The notes: generated by a model not told the origin, from the sequence alone. Positions 55,221 to 64,000 are shown, counted from the first letter of the stretch. The stretch is DNA of 64,000 nucleotides from Vibrio hepatarius (GCF_001274785.1 NZ_LHPI01000001.1:620001-684000), one strand, 5' to 3'. Translations and numbers: made by a program.

Positions 55221-56357
55221 TTAACGGTCAAACAAATAGAGATAATCGCCGTAGCCTTCCTGCTGCATGCTTTCTTTGGCAACAAAGCGCATCGCTGCCG
55301 AGTTCATGCAGTAGCGCAAACCCGTTGGTTTAGGGCCATCTTTAAACACATGACCAAGGTGAGAGTCGGCAAACTTACTGCGAACCTCAGTACGTGGATA
55401 CACCAGTTTGAAGTCAGTTTGCGTCACGACGAAGTCGTCTTTAATAGGCTTGGTAAAGCTTGGCCAACCCGTGCCCGATTTGTATTTATCTGTAGAGGAA
55501 AACAAAGGTTCGCCAGAAACCACGTCTACATAAATACCTTCGCGCTTGTTGTCCCAATACTCATTTTGAAACGCACGCTCAGTGCCGTCTTCTTGCGTCA
55601 CGTAATATTGCATCTCTGTGAGTTTCGCTTTGATCTCAGCGTCACTTGGTTTGGTGTACATTTTTTTCGCAGCTTTGTTGTTACTACGATCAATCAGCTC
55701 GCGCAGCGTTACTGGATTTTCGTTGCGGTCTTCACCAAAAATCTTATCTAAGTATTGGTCGCGCCCTGAAGCGTGGCGATAGTAGTTATAGCGGATTTTG
55801 TTTCGCTTGTAGTAGTCCTGATGGTAATCCTCTGCAGGCCAAAATTTATCGAATTTGATCAGCTCAGTTTTAAGCGGTGCTTTGAATACCCCAAGCGCTT
55901 CGATTTCTTGCATAAAACGTTCTGCAGTCTGTTTTTGTTGTTCATTGTGATAGAAGATGGCAGGGCGATACTGTGAGCCGCGATCGACAAAGGATCCTTG
56001 ATCATCGGTAGGGTCGATGTGGCGGAAAAACTGGTCTAAGACATTCTCGTAACTGACTTTGTTGGCGTCGTATTTGACTTCGACCACCTCGATATGCCCG
56101 GTTTTGCCCGATGACACTTGTTTGTAGCTTGGATTGTCTACATTACCACCTGCATAACCAGAGACAACATCGACAACGCCCGGAAGTTTTTCCAAGTCAG
56201 ATTCGGTACACCAGAAACAGCCACCAGCAAGAGTCGCGACTTCGATCTTGGCATTTGCATCTGTTTTGGACATATCACTGTCCGCAACGCCGATAAAAGA
56301 AGCTAGGGCAGCAACCGCAGCGACTACAGGGAAAATAAACTTCAACTTCACTTTCAT
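55221..56357 (-). CDS. msrAB: fused peptide methionine sulfoxide reductase MsrA-MsrB, exported
   Basis: A 378-residue fusion. The start was set at 56357 with GAGG upstream and a membrane/signal sequence (about 5-25), so the enzyme acts in the periplasm. The MsrA domain holds catalytic Cys47 (GGCFWC). The MsrB domain holds TGWPSF, SHLGHVF and catalytic Cys350 ([11 protein letters not shown]); the CxxC zinc motifs of some MsrB are absent. Order A then B without an N-terminal thioredoxin domain differs from neisserial PilB. Repairs oxidised methionine of both S and R forms; the electron donor is not encoded nearby. Confidence 0.93.
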   Translation of the reverse strand: MKVKLKFIFPVVAAVAALASFIGVADSDMSKTDANAKIEVATLAGGCFWCTESDLEKLPGVVDVVSGYAGGNVDNPSYKQVSSGKTGHIEVVEVKYDANKVSYENVLDQFFRHIDPTDDQGSFVDRGSQYRPAIFYHNEQQKQTAERFMQEIEALGVFKAPLKTELIKFDKFWPAEDYHQDYYKRNKIRYNYYRHASGRDQYLDKIFGEDRNENPVTLRELIDRSNNKAAKKMYTKPSDAEIKAKLTEMQYYVTQEDGTERAFQNEYWDNKREGIYVDVVSGEPLFSSTDKYKSGTGWPSFTKPIKDDFVVTQTDFKLVYPRTEVRSKFADSHLGHVFKDGPKPTGLRYCMNSAAMRFVAKESMQQEGYGDYLYLFDR

Positions 56358-56447
56358 ATCAACCTCATCGATTGTTTTCGTTATCGCCATATAAAGAACG
56401 AGTAACCACAAAAAAAATTGCACAGTTCTAATAGTTTTATTGATATG

Positions 56448-56468
56448 AAGCGGCCCAATGAGCCGCTT
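56448..56468 (-). terminator. stem-loop between tyrP and msrAB
   Basis: AAGCGGC / GCCGCTT with a 7-nt loop, just past the tyrP stop. The T-run is weak on the minus strand. Confidence 0.6.
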
Positions 56469-56484
56469 TTCTGTTTTCGGAGAG

Positions 56485-57687
56485 TTAACCTAGTGCCGGT
56501 AACACGCCGATAGTAATGAGGATTTGTGCGCCGATAATGAGCACGCCTATTGCGCTACTCGCAACCAAGCCAACATTGCCGCCAAATACTTGGTAATGAG
56601 ACTCTTGCGCTTGTGAGCGTGCTTTCTTCGCCATCATGATTGGTAGGAAGATAGCCAGTACCGCAAGGGCAATAGCTGCGTAACCAAGTGCCATAATGAA
56701 GCCTTGCGGGTAAAACATTGCAAAGCCCATTGGCGGTAAAAATGTCACCAGACCTACAACCAAACGTGAATTGCCATTGGTACGCTTTTTAATCGTATCG
56801 CCTAGAAACTCAAATAAACCGAGGCTAACACCCAAGAAAGAAGTAAGTAGCGCCAAGTCAGCAAAGATACCAATCGCTTGCCCTAGGTTTGACTGATGAA
56901 CCGTGGTTGAAAGCGTTGAAATCAGTGCGCTCAGACCTTGATTTTCTAATAGCGTTGACTGATTCACTACGCCCAAAGTCACGACTTGCCAGAAGATGTA
57001 GATGATCAAAGGAATCGCTGAACCGATCAAAATCGCTTTACGCAATGATGGTGTGTGACCGTCTAAGTAGTTAACGATTGCAGGGATACTACCGTGGAAG
57101 CCAAAAGAGGTAAAAATTACTGGAATAGCGGCAATAACCAAACCTTGTTCTACAGGCATGCTAAGCAGGTAAGACTCAGTCACATTGGGAGCTAAGAATG
57201 TTAACACTAGCGCCATTGCGACAATCTTAATTAAAAACAGCACGCGGTTTACTTTATCAACGGTTGCTGTGCCGACGGTGACAATCGCCGCGACAATTAA
57301 AGTAAATAGCAGTGTTGCTGTCGTTGATGACACCTCAATACCAGTAAAGCTTGCAATACGTTCACCAAACTGGGCGCCGCCGCCTGCAATGTACGCAGCA
57401 CAAAGAGCGTAGAACAAAAACATCATGGCGAAGCTCGCCACCCATTTCCCTTTAGTACCGAGAAACTGTTTAGCCAGTGTATGCAATGTGGCGTCTTGTT
57501 CTGCGTGCTGGTGGACTTCAATCATTAACAGCGCGGTGTAAGCCATAAATGCCCATAGCGCGATCATAATCATCAATGATGTGGAGAAGCCGATTCCGGC
57601 AGAAGCGAGTGGTAGAGCGAGCATGCCAGCACCAATGGTTGTGCCAGCAATGATCAAAGTACTTCCTAAAACCTTTGATTTTGTCAT
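56485..57687 (-). CDS. tyrP: tyrosine-specific transport protein (HAAAP family)
   Basis: A 400-residue permease with about 11 membrane segments. It is close to E. coli TyrP along its length: the start [55 protein letters not shown] and [18 protein letters not shown]. Imports tyrosine with protons. A strong and a weak TyrR box lie upstream, supporting both the assignment and control by TyrR. Confidence 0.93.
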   Translation of the reverse strand: MTKSKVLGSTLIIAGTTIGAGMLALPLASAGIGFSTSLMIMIALWAFMAYTALLMIEVHQHAEQDATLHTLAKQFLGTKGKWVASFAMMFLFYALCAAYIAGGGAQFGERIASFTGIEVSSTTATLLFTLIVAAIVTVGTATVDKVNRVLFLIKIVAMALVLTFLAPNVTESYLLSMPVEQGLVIAAIPVIFTSFGFHGSIPAIVNYLDGHTPSLRKAILIGSAIPLIIYIFWQVVTLGVVNQSTLLENQGLSALISTLSTTVHQSNLGQAIGIFADLALLTSFLGVSLGLFEFLGDTIKKRTNGNSRLVVGLVTFLPPMGFAMFYPQGFIMALGYAAIALAVLAIFLPIMMAKKARSQAQESHYQVFGGNVGLVASSAIGVLIIGAQILITIGVLPALG

Positions 57688-57813
57688 GTATACAATTCTT
57701 TACGTTGTTTAATTTGTTATCTAGATGAATTGACCAATTTTAAAGCAATAAGTGGTTCGACTCACCATGTATGGACGCATTGTGTAAGATAAAAACCGTA
57801 TTTTCAAGCAAAA

Positions 57814-57831
57814 TGTACAGATTAATTACCA
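57814..57831 (-). promoter_or_regulatory. weak TyrR box
   Basis: TGTACA-N6-TTACCA, a degenerate match to TGTAAA-N6-TTTACA. Its centre is 22 bp (two helical turns) from the strong box, toward tyrP. Paired strong and weak boxes at tyrP are known in E. coli. Confidence 0.55.
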
Positions 57832-57835
57832 TTGA

Positions 57836-57853
57836 TGTAAATTTATATTTACA
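57836..57853 (-). promoter_or_regulatory. strong TyrR box
   Basis: TGTAAA-TTTATA-TTTACA, an exact match to the TyrR box consensus and a perfect palindrome in its arms, about 150 bp upstream of tyrP. Also 170 bp upstream of the 40-codon ORF on the other strand. Confidence 0.85.
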
Positions 57854-57969
57854 TTGATGGCTATTCGTCAAAAGTAATCGTTTACCTGAGACAAAAATCA
57901 TACCTAAAGGATATTTTGCTTTGTGCTTTCAAAAAACTGTCATATAAGTCCTTTAAAAAGGGATAATCG

Positions 57970-57989
57970 TCCACACATAGAGGTGTGGA
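57970..57989 (+). other. 5' leader stem-loop of the 40-codon ORF
   Basis: TCCACAC / GTGTGGA with a 6-nt loop, about 30 bp before the AGGAGG ribosome site. Probably in the leader of the small gene. A role in stability or regulation is a guess. Confidence 0.5.
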
Positions 57990-58021
57990 GTTAATTCAAT
58001 TCTAGTTATAGGAGGTCCAGG

Positions 58022-58144
58022 ATGAGTGACCACAGATTTAATGAAGAAAGCCTAGAGCTTTTAGATGCAATGGAGATTGGCTTTGATTTGTCAGATTATG
58101 ACCAGTCAATCGAAGACGTTGCAGAAGAAATCTTCAACAGCTAA
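58022..58144 (+). CDS. small acidic protein, 40 residues, unknown function
   Basis: An ORF of 40 codons with a perfect AGGAGG site 9 nt before the ATG and a terminator 30 bp after its stop, so it looks like a complete gene of its own. The product (starts MSDHRFNEESLELLD, ends AEEIFNS) is strongly acidic with about 13 Asp/Glu and only a single basic Arg/His pair near the start, no membrane segment and no cysteine. It resembles no family I can name. It lies between tyrP (divergent) and acpH. Confidence 0.75.
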   Translation: MSDHRFNEESLELLDAMEIGFDLSDYDQSIEDVAEEIFNS

Positions 58145-58175
58145 TTACCCTGCTTAAAAAGGGTGAAACCAGAAG

Positions 58176-58206
58176 AGCCAGTGCAATCGCGCTGGCTTTG
58201 TGCTTT
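58176..58206 (+). terminator. intrinsic terminator of the 40-codon ORF
   Basis: AGCCAGTGC / GCGCTGGCT, a 9-bp stem with one G-T pair and a 4-nt loop, followed by TTGTGCTTTT. It ends the small transcript before acpH. Confidence 0.8.
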
Positions 58207-58241
58207 TATGAAAAGACAAATTAGAAAAGCTGTTGTAATCG

Positions 58242-58817
58242 ATGAACTATCTTGCCCACTTACATATCGCCGACCACTGTAATTCCAACGCGCTTGGTAA
58301 CCTATTGGGTGACTTTGTAAAAGGGAACCCAGACAATCAATACGATAATGACGTCGTGCAGGGGATCCGCCTGCATCGTTTTGTCGACTCTTATACGGAT
58401 AGCCATGAACTTGTGCGTGAAGCAAGGCAGTTGTTCGCGGGTAAGCAGAGGCGCTTTTCGGGTATCGCACTCGATATGTTCTGGGACCACTGCTTAGCGT
58501 CGAATTGGCAGCAATACCACGACCATGGACTGCGTAAGTTCTGCGAGCAGCAACGCGTGTTGGTGTCACGAGAACACGACGCAGAACTACCTGAACGGTT
58601 TACGCGAGTAACTGCTGCGATGTGGCAGGGGCGTTGGATGGAGTCTTACCAAGATCTCGAAAATATCGAGTATGCTTTGCAGCGGATGTCGAATCGCAGC
58701 CCAAGAATGGGTGAACTGGCCAACTGTTTTAACACCTTAGACAAAAATTACGCTGATCTCGTAAAAGTATTTAAAGCGATGTACCCAGATGTACTAAACG
58801 CTGCGCAGCGATTCTGA
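58242..58817 (+). CDS. acpH: acyl carrier protein phosphodiesterase
   Basis: A 191-residue helical enzyme (E. coli AcpH is 193) of the HD-like family: MNYLAHLHIA at the start, GNLLGDFVKG, RLHRFVDSYTDSH, and DMFWDHCLASNW. It removes 4'-phosphopantetheine from holo-ACP. No good Shine-Dalgarno sequence is seen, so translation may be low. Confidence 0.93.
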   Translation: MNYLAHLHIADHCNSNALGNLLGDFVKGNPDNQYDNDVVQGIRLHRFVDSYTDSHELVREARQLFAGKQRRFSGIALDMFWDHCLASNWQQYHDHGLRKFCEQQRVLVSREHDAELPERFTRVTAAMWQGRWMESYQDLENIEYALQRMSNRSPRMGELANCFNTLDKNYADLVKVFKAMYPDVLNAAQRF

Positions 58818-58853
58818 TAGAATCGCACGTTCTGTTTTATTCGGTACCTGTTC

Positions 58854-60110
58854 ATGTCTACATTCCAACAACTGGGTGTTTGCCCAGCTTTATTGACCAC
58901 GATTGAAAAACTTGGTTTTAGTCAACCTACGCCAATTCAGCAATACGCGATCCCGCATGTATTGGAAGGCAAAGATGTTTTAGCTGGGGCGCAAACAGGA
59001 ACCGGAAAAACGGCAGCGTTTGGTTTGCCTCTGATTCAAATGCTGTCTGGAAGTAATGTTCGCCGAGATCCACAAGGTAACGATGTCAGCGCGCTGATCC
59101 TCGTTCCAACACGTGAGCTAGCGCAGCAAGTATTCGACAACCTTATTTCATATGCTGAAGGCTGCGACATCCATATTGTGGCCGCTTACGGCGGAACCAG
59201 CATGAACGTCCAAACGAGAAATCTAGCCAATGGTTGTGACATTCTGATCGCAACTCCGGGTCGATTACTGGATCACTTGTTCTGTAAAAATATCAATTTG
59301 CGTAAGACGGGTTATCTTGTATTCGATGAAGCAGACCGGATGCTAGATATGGGGTTTATGCCTGATATCCAACGTATTTTGAAAAAGGTTTCGCCAGAGC
59401 GCCAAACGTTGTTTTTCTCCGCGACCTTTGACAAACGCATCAAAAATATTGCTTACAAAATGTTGCAAGAACCGGTCGAGTTGCAAGTGACGCCAACCAA
59501 CAGCACCGCTGAAACCGTTAAGCAGATTGTTTATCCAGTAGATAAGAAACGTAAGGCAGAGTTACTAGCTTACCTAATTGGTTCACGTAACTGGCAGCAA
59601 GTACTGGTGTTTACTAAAACCAAACAAGGTAGCGACGCACTGGCAAAAGAGCTTAAATTAGACGGTATTAAAGCAGCGTCGATTAATGGTGATAAAAGCC
59701 AAGGTGCTCGCCAGAAGGCTCTGGACGACTTTAAAGACGGTAAAATCCGCGCACTGATTGCCACAGACGTTGCTGCTCGCGGTTTAGATATCAACCAGCT
59801 TGAGCAAGTGGTGAACTTCGACATGCCATACAAAGCGGAAGACTATGTCCATCGTATCGGACGTACTGGTCGCGCAGGTAAAGAGGGCTTTGCAGCGTCT
59901 CTAATGAGTCGTGACGAAGAATACCTGCTAGAAGCGATTGAGCGACTGCTGGACACGCGTTTACCGCAAGAATGGCTGCAAGGCTTCGAACCGAGTCTAA
60001 TTGAAGATTTAGAACCTGACCGCTCGCCGAAAAAGAAAGGCCGCTCATCCGATAAGCGCAAGATGAAAGCTAAGCTTAAGATTCACGCTAATCGTGGCAA
60101 AAAGCGCTAA
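58854..60110 (+). CDS. rhlE: DEAD-box RNA helicase RhlE-like
   Basis: A 418-residue helicase: Q motif PTPIQQYAIP, AQTGTGKTAA, PTRELAQQ, TPGRLLDHL, DEADRMLDMGF, SATF, ATDVAARGLDI and HRIGRTGRAG. The short basic C-terminus rich in Lys/Arg (about 390-418) probably binds RNA. Close to RhlE, not DbpA, because the DbpA-type RNA-binding domain is absent. Starts 36 bp after acpH. Confidence 0.9.
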   Translation: MSTFQQLGVCPALLTTIEKLGFSQPTPIQQYAIPHVLEGKDVLAGAQTGTGKTAAFGLPLIQMLSGSNVRRDPQGNDVSALILVPTRELAQQVFDNLISYAEGCDIHIVAAYGGTSMNVQTRNLANGCDILIATPGRLLDHLFCKNINLRKTGYLVFDEADRMLDMGFMPDIQRILKKVSPERQTLFFSATFDKRIKNIAYKMLQEPVELQVTPTNSTAETVKQIVYPVDKKRKAELLAYLIGSRNWQQVLVFTKTKQGSDALAKELKLDGIKAASINGDKSQGARQKALDDFKDGKIRALIATDVAARGLDINQLEQVVNFDMPYKAEDYVHRIGRTGRAGKEGFAASLMSRDEEYLLEAIERLLDTRLPQEWLQGFEPSLIEDLEPDRSPKKKGRSSDKRKMKAKLKIHANRGKKR

Positions 60111-60134
60111 TAGATGGCCAGAAAGGAGTGACCA

Positions 60135-60668
60135 TTGCAAAGCAGTAAGGATACACACCCGTTAACGTTAGAGCTGCTTAGCATCGATGATGCGGAGCAG
60201 CTTTTGGCATTTGAAACTGAAAACAAAGATTGGTTCGATCAGTTTATTCCGCCTCGCGAATCCGACTTTTACTCACTCCAAGGCGTCACGGAACATATTC
60301 AAGAGTTTCTATTGGATTATCAGTGCAAACAATTGGTGCCATTTTTAATCAAAAACGCACAAAAACAGATTGTTGGCCGAATGAACTTTACTAGTATCAA
60401 TGCCAAAAAAGGCACCGCGCACGTTGGGTATCGTGTTGGCAAAGCATTTACCTCACAAGGCGTCGCCAAACGTGCGCTGGCACTAGCAAAATCTGAGCTG
60501 CAAGAGCAAGGAATGAAAAGGCTGTTTGCCTACGCAGAGCAATCTAATATTGCCTCGCAACGCGTGTTAACATCGAGTGGTTTTCGTAGCATACGCGTGG
60601 TCGACGATTTCGCAGAGTTGCACGGCCGTTCAATTAGTTGTATAGAGTTTAGCTGCCAACTCAGTTAA
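60135..60668 (+). CDS. GNAT acetyltransferase, RimJ/RimL-like
   Basis: A 177-residue GNAT protein that starts at TTG, with AAGGAG upstream. The acetyl-CoA site lies around VGYRVGKAFTSQGVAKRAL, and the C-terminal half has the N-x-x-S-Q-R-V-L-x-x-x-G-F signature of RimJ/RimL-type N-acetyltransferases. Target protein or small molecule unknown. Confidence 0.82.
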   Translation: MQSSKDTHPLTLELLSIDDAEQLLAFETENKDWFDQFIPPRESDFYSLQGVTEHIQEFLLDYQCKQLVPFLIKNAQKQIVGRMNFTSINAKKGTAHVGYRVGKAFTSQGVAKRALALAKSELQEQGMKRLFAYAEQSNIASQRVLTSSGFRSIRVVDDFAELHGRSISCIEFSCQLS

Positions 60669-60682
60669 TCAAGGATAGAGAA

Positions 60683-61096
60683 ATGGAATTTCCGATTCAT
60701 GCTTCTTGTCAGTGCGGACAAGTCAGTTATGTACTCAAGGCTCAGCCGTTAAAAGTGTTTGCTTGCCATTGTCAGGAGTGCCAGAAACTTGCAACCAGTG
60801 CATATAGCGTTACCGCAATTTGCGACACCAACGATGTGGAATTTTCTGGTGAAATGGGTGAGTGGTCGCGACTTGCAGAAAGCGGTAATAAGAATCACGC
60901 CAAATTCTGCCCTCAATGTGGGAATCGCATCTATCACTACAATCCAGACGCGCCAGAAACGGTGAAACTTAAACTCAAACCTGTTGGTATGAAACATGAC
61001 TCGGTATTTAAACCACAGGCTCATGTTTGGGTAAGTGAGAAATTGGATTGGGTTGACATCCCGCAAGGCATGAAGTGCTTTGATAAACAGCCATAA
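60683..61096 (+). CDS. GFA-family zinc protein (Mss4-like fold)
   Basis: A 137-residue protein with the cysteine pattern of the glutathione-dependent formaldehyde-activating family: Cys9-x-Cys11, Cys28-x-Cys30-x-x-Cys33, and a later CPQC pair. It starts 14 bp after the acetyltransferase. The formaldehyde role is not established for most members, so only zinc binding is inferred. Confidence 0.85.
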   Translation: MEFPIHASCQCGQVSYVLKAQPLKVFACHCQECQKLATSAYSVTAICDTNDVEFSGEMGEWSRLAESGNKNHAKFCPQCGNRIYHYNPDAPETVKLKLKPVGMKHDSVFKPQAHVWVSEKLDWVDIPQGMKCFDKQP

Positions 61097-61099
61097 AGA

Positions 61100-61128
61100 A
61101 AAAGGAGCGATTTCGCTCCTTTTTTTTG
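61100..61128. terminator. bidirectional terminator
   Basis: AAAGGAGCGA / (T)CGCTCCTTT with a 3-nt loop and eight Ts on the plus strand; sits between the convergent GFA and desaturase genes. Confidence 0.88.
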
Positions 61129-61130
61129 AA

Positions 61131-62258
61131 CTAGGCGTATTGTGCAACTAAGCTATTCCAACTGCGGCGCTGGTTTTCCAAATCTTTTTTAAGTTGCTTA
61201 TAGCGCAGTAGCAAAACCGAGTGTTCATATTTTTTCACTAAGTCACTTTTCTTCGCTTCTACGAGCTGCTTTTTCAATTCGTAGTAGTCTGATAGCTTAC
61301 TGACTAACGCTTCAAACTCTTCGTTTAATGCTTCATTAAGCTGCTTGGCGTTAGGTAACATGCTGATTTTATTCGATGCGGTTGTCAGCGCCTTCTTCGC
61401 TTTCGCTTTTTCGATTTTAATCTTAGGTGTAACACGCAATTTGTTGGCTAATCCGAGCCATGAACAGCTTTTGATCAGCCATTTAGTCGGATCGTACTGC
61501 CACCAATAGATACCATTTCGGTAATCATTCTCGAAAATATGGTGGTAGTTGTGGTAACCCTCACCGAACGTAAATACAGCAAGCACAGCGTTATCGCGAG
61601 CGGTGTTTTTGTCCGTGTAAGGCTGAGAGCCCCAAATGTGCGCGAGTGAGTTAATGAAGAATGTAGAGTGATGGCTAAGTACCAAACGCACAACACCCAC
61701 CATCAAAAGCATGCCCCAGATATCTTGATAGATAAGGCCTAATGCGAGTGGAATACCAATATTGGTCACCAACGCGAGCAACAAGTAGTGTTTGTGCTGC
61801 CACATAACTATCTTATCTTTCTGTAAGTCACGAGAGTTGGTGTAATCCGCGTAGCTGTCTTTATTGTACTGTCTCAGCATCCAACCGATATGCGAAAACC
61901 AGAAACCACGCTTCGCCGAGTAAGGGTCTTTGTCATTATTGTCGACATGTTTGTGGTGGACACGGTGATCAGAGCTCCAGTGCAACGCGCTATTCTGCAA
62001 GGCAAAAGCGCCACCTAGGGCGAATAGCAAACGCAATGACCAGTGCGCTTCGTAAGTTTTATGTGACCAAAGGCGGTGGTAACCCGCAGTAATTGACAGA
62101 TTACAGAAGGAATAGGTGATAGCCAGCCACAACCAATGCTCAATTGAATAACCAAATTGATAACCATACCAAGGCGCGACGACAACGGCACAAGCAAAGC
62201 TCACCAAAAACAGTAGGACATTCACCCAGATCAAAGGTGGCTTTTCCTTATGAGACAT
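61131..62258 (-). CDS. acyl-CoA delta-9-type fatty acid desaturase with coiled-coil tail
   Basis: A 375-residue membrane desaturase. Three histidine boxes are intact: His61-RLWS-His66, His98-RVHH-102 and His236-NYHH-240, which hold the diiron centre. Four membrane segments surround them. Beyond about residue 270 a lysine- and glutamate-rich helical extension of about 100 residues is present (KKALTTASNKI, then LSDYYELKKQLVEAKK), predicted by eye to be a coiled coil. Typical bacterial homologues end shortly after the third box. It introduces double bonds for membrane fluidity; no electron-transfer gene adjoins. Confidence 0.88.
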   Translation of the reverse strand: MSHKEKPPLIWVNVLLFLVSFACAVVVAPWYGYQFGYSIEHWLWLAITYSFCNLSITAGYHRLWSHKTYEAHWSLRLLFALGGAFALQNSALHWSSDHRVHHKHVDNNDKDPYSAKRGFWFSHIGWMLRQYNKDSYADYTNSRDLQKDKIVMWQHKHYLLLALVTNIGIPLALGLIYQDIWGMLLMVGVVRLVLSHHSTFFINSLAHIWGSQPYTDKNTARDNAVLAVFTFGEGYHNYHHIFENDYRNGIYWWQYDPTKWLIKSCSWLGLANKLRVTPKIKIEKAKAKKALTTASNKISMLPNAKQLNEALNEEFEALVSKLSDYYELKKQLVEAKKSDLVKKYEHSVLLLRYKQLKKDLENQRRSWNSLVAQYA

Positions 62259-62422
62259 CTTTCATTTCCATTTCAGCTAACAGTTGTGCGCCAGAATATC
62301 AGCGTACATGTGTAAGTCAAATAAAAAGGCTAACAATGTGAACAGAATGTTTGGCTTTTGGATTGTGAATGAATAGTATGAATGGGTACAACATCCTTAC
62401 AGGAAGTAAAAAGGAACTAATA

Positions 62423-62983
62423 ATGGAACTAAAAGTAGCTGAATATAGCGATTACCAGCGTATTGCAGAGCTTCACGCAAAGAGCTGGCAGAAGCACTAC
62501 CAAGGCATCTTAGGAAGAGATTACCTCGAAGAAGAAGTGCTTAATGACCGCTTAGTAATTTGGCAGACCCGTCTAATCAATCCTCCTTTCAATCAACACG
62601 TACTTTTGTTGGAAGAAAACGGGCAGTTGTGTGGATTTATATGCGCATTCGGTAATCATGACTTTGAAAAGGGCACCATCATTGATGCGTTACATGTGGA
62701 TGATGCGTATCGTGGCAAAGGACTTGGCGCTCGTTTAATCGAAGAGATGGCTAAATGGATCGAACAGTACTTTTCAGAGACTGGTGTCTATCTGGAAGTG
62801 ATGAAAAAGAACAAGCAAGCAATTGAGTTTTACGAGCATATTGGTGGTGAACACACCCTCGAACGCTTGTGGGAATCGCCATGTGGTAACCAATTGCCGG
62901 AGCTGGTTTACACTTGGAACTCTGCTTCAGAGTTGCGTAAATCGCTACACAGTCACAGTAAATGCGATTTAGTAATAAACTGA
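62423..62983 (+). CDS. GNAT acetyltransferase
   Basis: A 186-residue GNAT protein started at the ATG at 62423, where AAGGA lies 9 nt upstream; an 18-residue longer frame exists. The acetyl-CoA loop is DAYRGKGLGARLIEEM, followed by MKKNKQAIEFYEHIGG, the classic GNAT C-terminal motif. Substrate unknown. Confidence 0.82.
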   Translation: MELKVAEYSDYQRIAELHAKSWQKHYQGILGRDYLEEEVLNDRLVIWQTRLINPPFNQHVLLLEENGQLCGFICAFGNHDFEKGTIIDALHVDDAYRGKGLGARLIEEMAKWIEQYFSETGVYLEVMKKNKQAIEFYEHIGGEHTLERLWESPCGNQLPELVYTWNSASELRKSLHSHSKCDLVIN

Positions 62984-63084
62984 TACATTTCTGTTATCCA
63001 TCCTGATATTTCTCGGACATTGTGTGGTAAACCGTTAGGTAATTTGCTCTAGCTAAAAATACGCTATTGCCTAATGGTTTACTC

Positions 63085-64000
63085 ATGAAAAAAACACTTC
63101 TATTGAGCGCTCTTTCTAGCGCAATCTTGTTGTCAGGGTGTGGAGAACAGAATCAAGGACCGAACCAAGCGCAAGCGCCACTTGTGGCCGTGGAATCCGC
63201 GCAAATGGTCTCTCATCAGGCAAGTAAATCTTATATCGGCCGTGTCGAAGCGGTTGAAGACACCAACATTACCGCTCAAGTTACTGGTTACCTACAGCAA
63301 CGCCATTTTGAAGAAGGCCAAATGGTCGAAAAAGGTCAGTTGCTCTACAGTATCGAGCCTTCTTCTTTCAAAGCTCAGGTTGCCAGCGCGAAAGCGTCTG
63401 TGGCGCAAGCAACAGCTGCGCTGAAAAAAGCAGAACTGGATTTCCAACGCGGCAAAAACCTATTACCGAAAGGGAGTATTTCTCAGTCGGAGTTTGATAA
63501 CTTAAATGCTGCGTTGCTAGGCGCTAAAGCCCAACTGGAAGCAAACAAAGCGCAACTTCACTTAGCTGAAGTCAACCTGTCTTATACACAAATCAAAGCG
63601 CCATTCTCTGGCCGTATCGCACAAAGTAAAGTCAGTACTGGTGATCTGGTTTCGCCACAAGCTGGAATATTAACCACGTTGGTGAGCTTAGACCCAGTGC
63701 ACACGAGCTTTAGTATCAGTGAACGCGAACGCCTTGAAATGGGCATGGATCGCATTAAGTCCAATGACGAAGTGGAAGCGAGCAAAGTAGAAGTTCAAGT
63801 GGTACTTGAAAATGGCGAGAAATTTGAGCATCTAGGTCAGCTCGACTACTTGGGTAACCGAGTCAATACCGATACGGGAACGATTGCGATGCGTGCTGAA
63901 GTACCTAATCCGGATTATCGCTTGCTGCCAGGGCAACACGTGCGTGTCGAGCTGAGACAAAAACAATCTAGCCAAGTTTTAGTCGTGCCGCGTCGCGCAG
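63085..64000 (+). CDS. RND efflux periplasmic adaptor lipoprotein, 5' part
   Basis: Starts at ATG 63085 and runs off the window. The N-terminus is a lipoprotein signal with the lipobox LSGC (Cys19). The MexA/AcrA layout follows: a lipoyl half (VEAVEDTNITAQVTGYL), a coiled-coil hairpin (about 85-150), the second lipoyl half (TQIKAPFSGRIAQSKVSTGD) and the start of the beta-barrel. A pump gene should follow outside the window. Substrate class unknown. Confidence 0.9.
   Translation, partial: MKKTLLLSALSSAILLSGCGEQNQGPNQAQAPLVAVESAQMVSHQASKSYIGRVEAVEDTNITAQVTGYLQQRHFEEGQMVEKGQLLYSIEPSSFKAQVASAKASVAQATAALKKAELDFQRGKNLLPKGSISQSEFDNLNAALLGAKAQLEANKAQLHLAEVNLSYTQIKAPFSGRIAQSKVSTGDLVSPQAGILTTLVSLDPVHTSFSISERERLEMGMDRIKSNDEVEASKVEVQVVLENGEKFEHLGQLDYLGNRVNTDTGTIAMRAEVPNPDYRLLPGQHVRVELRQKQSSQVLVVPRRA

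Noticed and set aside
55212..55751. Open frame of 179 codons antisense to msrAB
   Set aside because: Fully inside a well-supported enzyme gene on the other strand and without any domain.
58141..58569. Open frame of 142 codons antisense to acpH
   Set aside because: It would run through the terminator of the 40-codon gene and has no motif.
1..64000. Insertion sequences, prophage, integron or CRISPR array
   Set aside because: No transposase, integrase or phage-like frame and no regularly spaced repeats were seen; gene content and base use look uniform along the window.

Overview
The window looks like an ordinary chromosomal stretch of a Vibrio, probably the second chromosome of a Harveyi-clade species. 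Evidence for this is the thermostable-haemolysin family gene, FhuCDB with a TonB receptor under a Fur box, a GH18 chitinase, a fused MsrAB, LeuE, two GGDEF proteins, and paired DEAD-box helicases. No tRNA, rRNA, insertion sequence, prophage or CRISPR array was seen. The genus comes from remembered protein families, not from a search.

Layout. (1) 1-1143: 3' part of a PAS-GGDEF gene. (2) 1220-9304, minus strand: thermostable-haemolysin family protein, acyl-adenylating enzyme, haem-oxygenase-like diiron protein, short-chain dehydrogenase, periplasmic TPR protein, OmpR-type regulator and sensor kinase as one tight operon, followed by the lipid A phosphoethanolamine transferase eptA. The operon and eptA each carry the same direct repeat CTTAAG-N5-CTTAAG, starting exactly 47 nt upstream of the start codon. 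I consider this the most interesting part of the window. (3) 9507-19420: TRAP transporter (dctPQM, minus) divergent from a Cache-domain sensor kinase, NarL-type regulator, LysR regulator, CoA-transferase, 3-hydroxyacyl-CoA dehydrogenase and thiolase. It looks like uptake and breakdown of a short monocarboxylate such as 3-hydroxybutyrate. (4) 19447-23772: leuE, a PhoD-like phosphatase and an ABC exporter. (5) 23864-29751: Fur box, siderophore receptor, fhuC, fhuD, fhuB.

(6) 29829-38587, minus strand: a carbohydrate locus like the cryptic E. coli cmtBA-yggP-yggD-yggC group, with a YcdX-type phosphatase at its end and transketolase and transaldolase upstream. A SorC-family regulator is divergent from transaldolase (39053-40063), with a candidate palindromic operator between them. 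(7) 40125-49253: AlaX, chitinase, an AraC/LysE pair, SseA, a chemotaxis receptor and a TPR-GGDEF protein. (8) 49459-55048: a candidate 22-codon ORF, a small membrane protein, moeB, moeA, folE, dbpA and a MipA/OmpV outer-membrane protein. (9) 55221-64000: msrAB, tyrP with adjacent TyrR boxes, a 40-codon small ORF with its own ribosome binding site and terminator, acpH, rhlE, two acetyltransferases, a GFA protein, a fatty acid desaturase with a coiled-coil tail, and the start of an RND efflux adaptor cut by the window end.

Several starts were moved from the longest frame to an internal start with a better Shine-Dalgarno sequence; each is stated in its entry. All functional calls are from motif reading and remembered family sequences, without database search.
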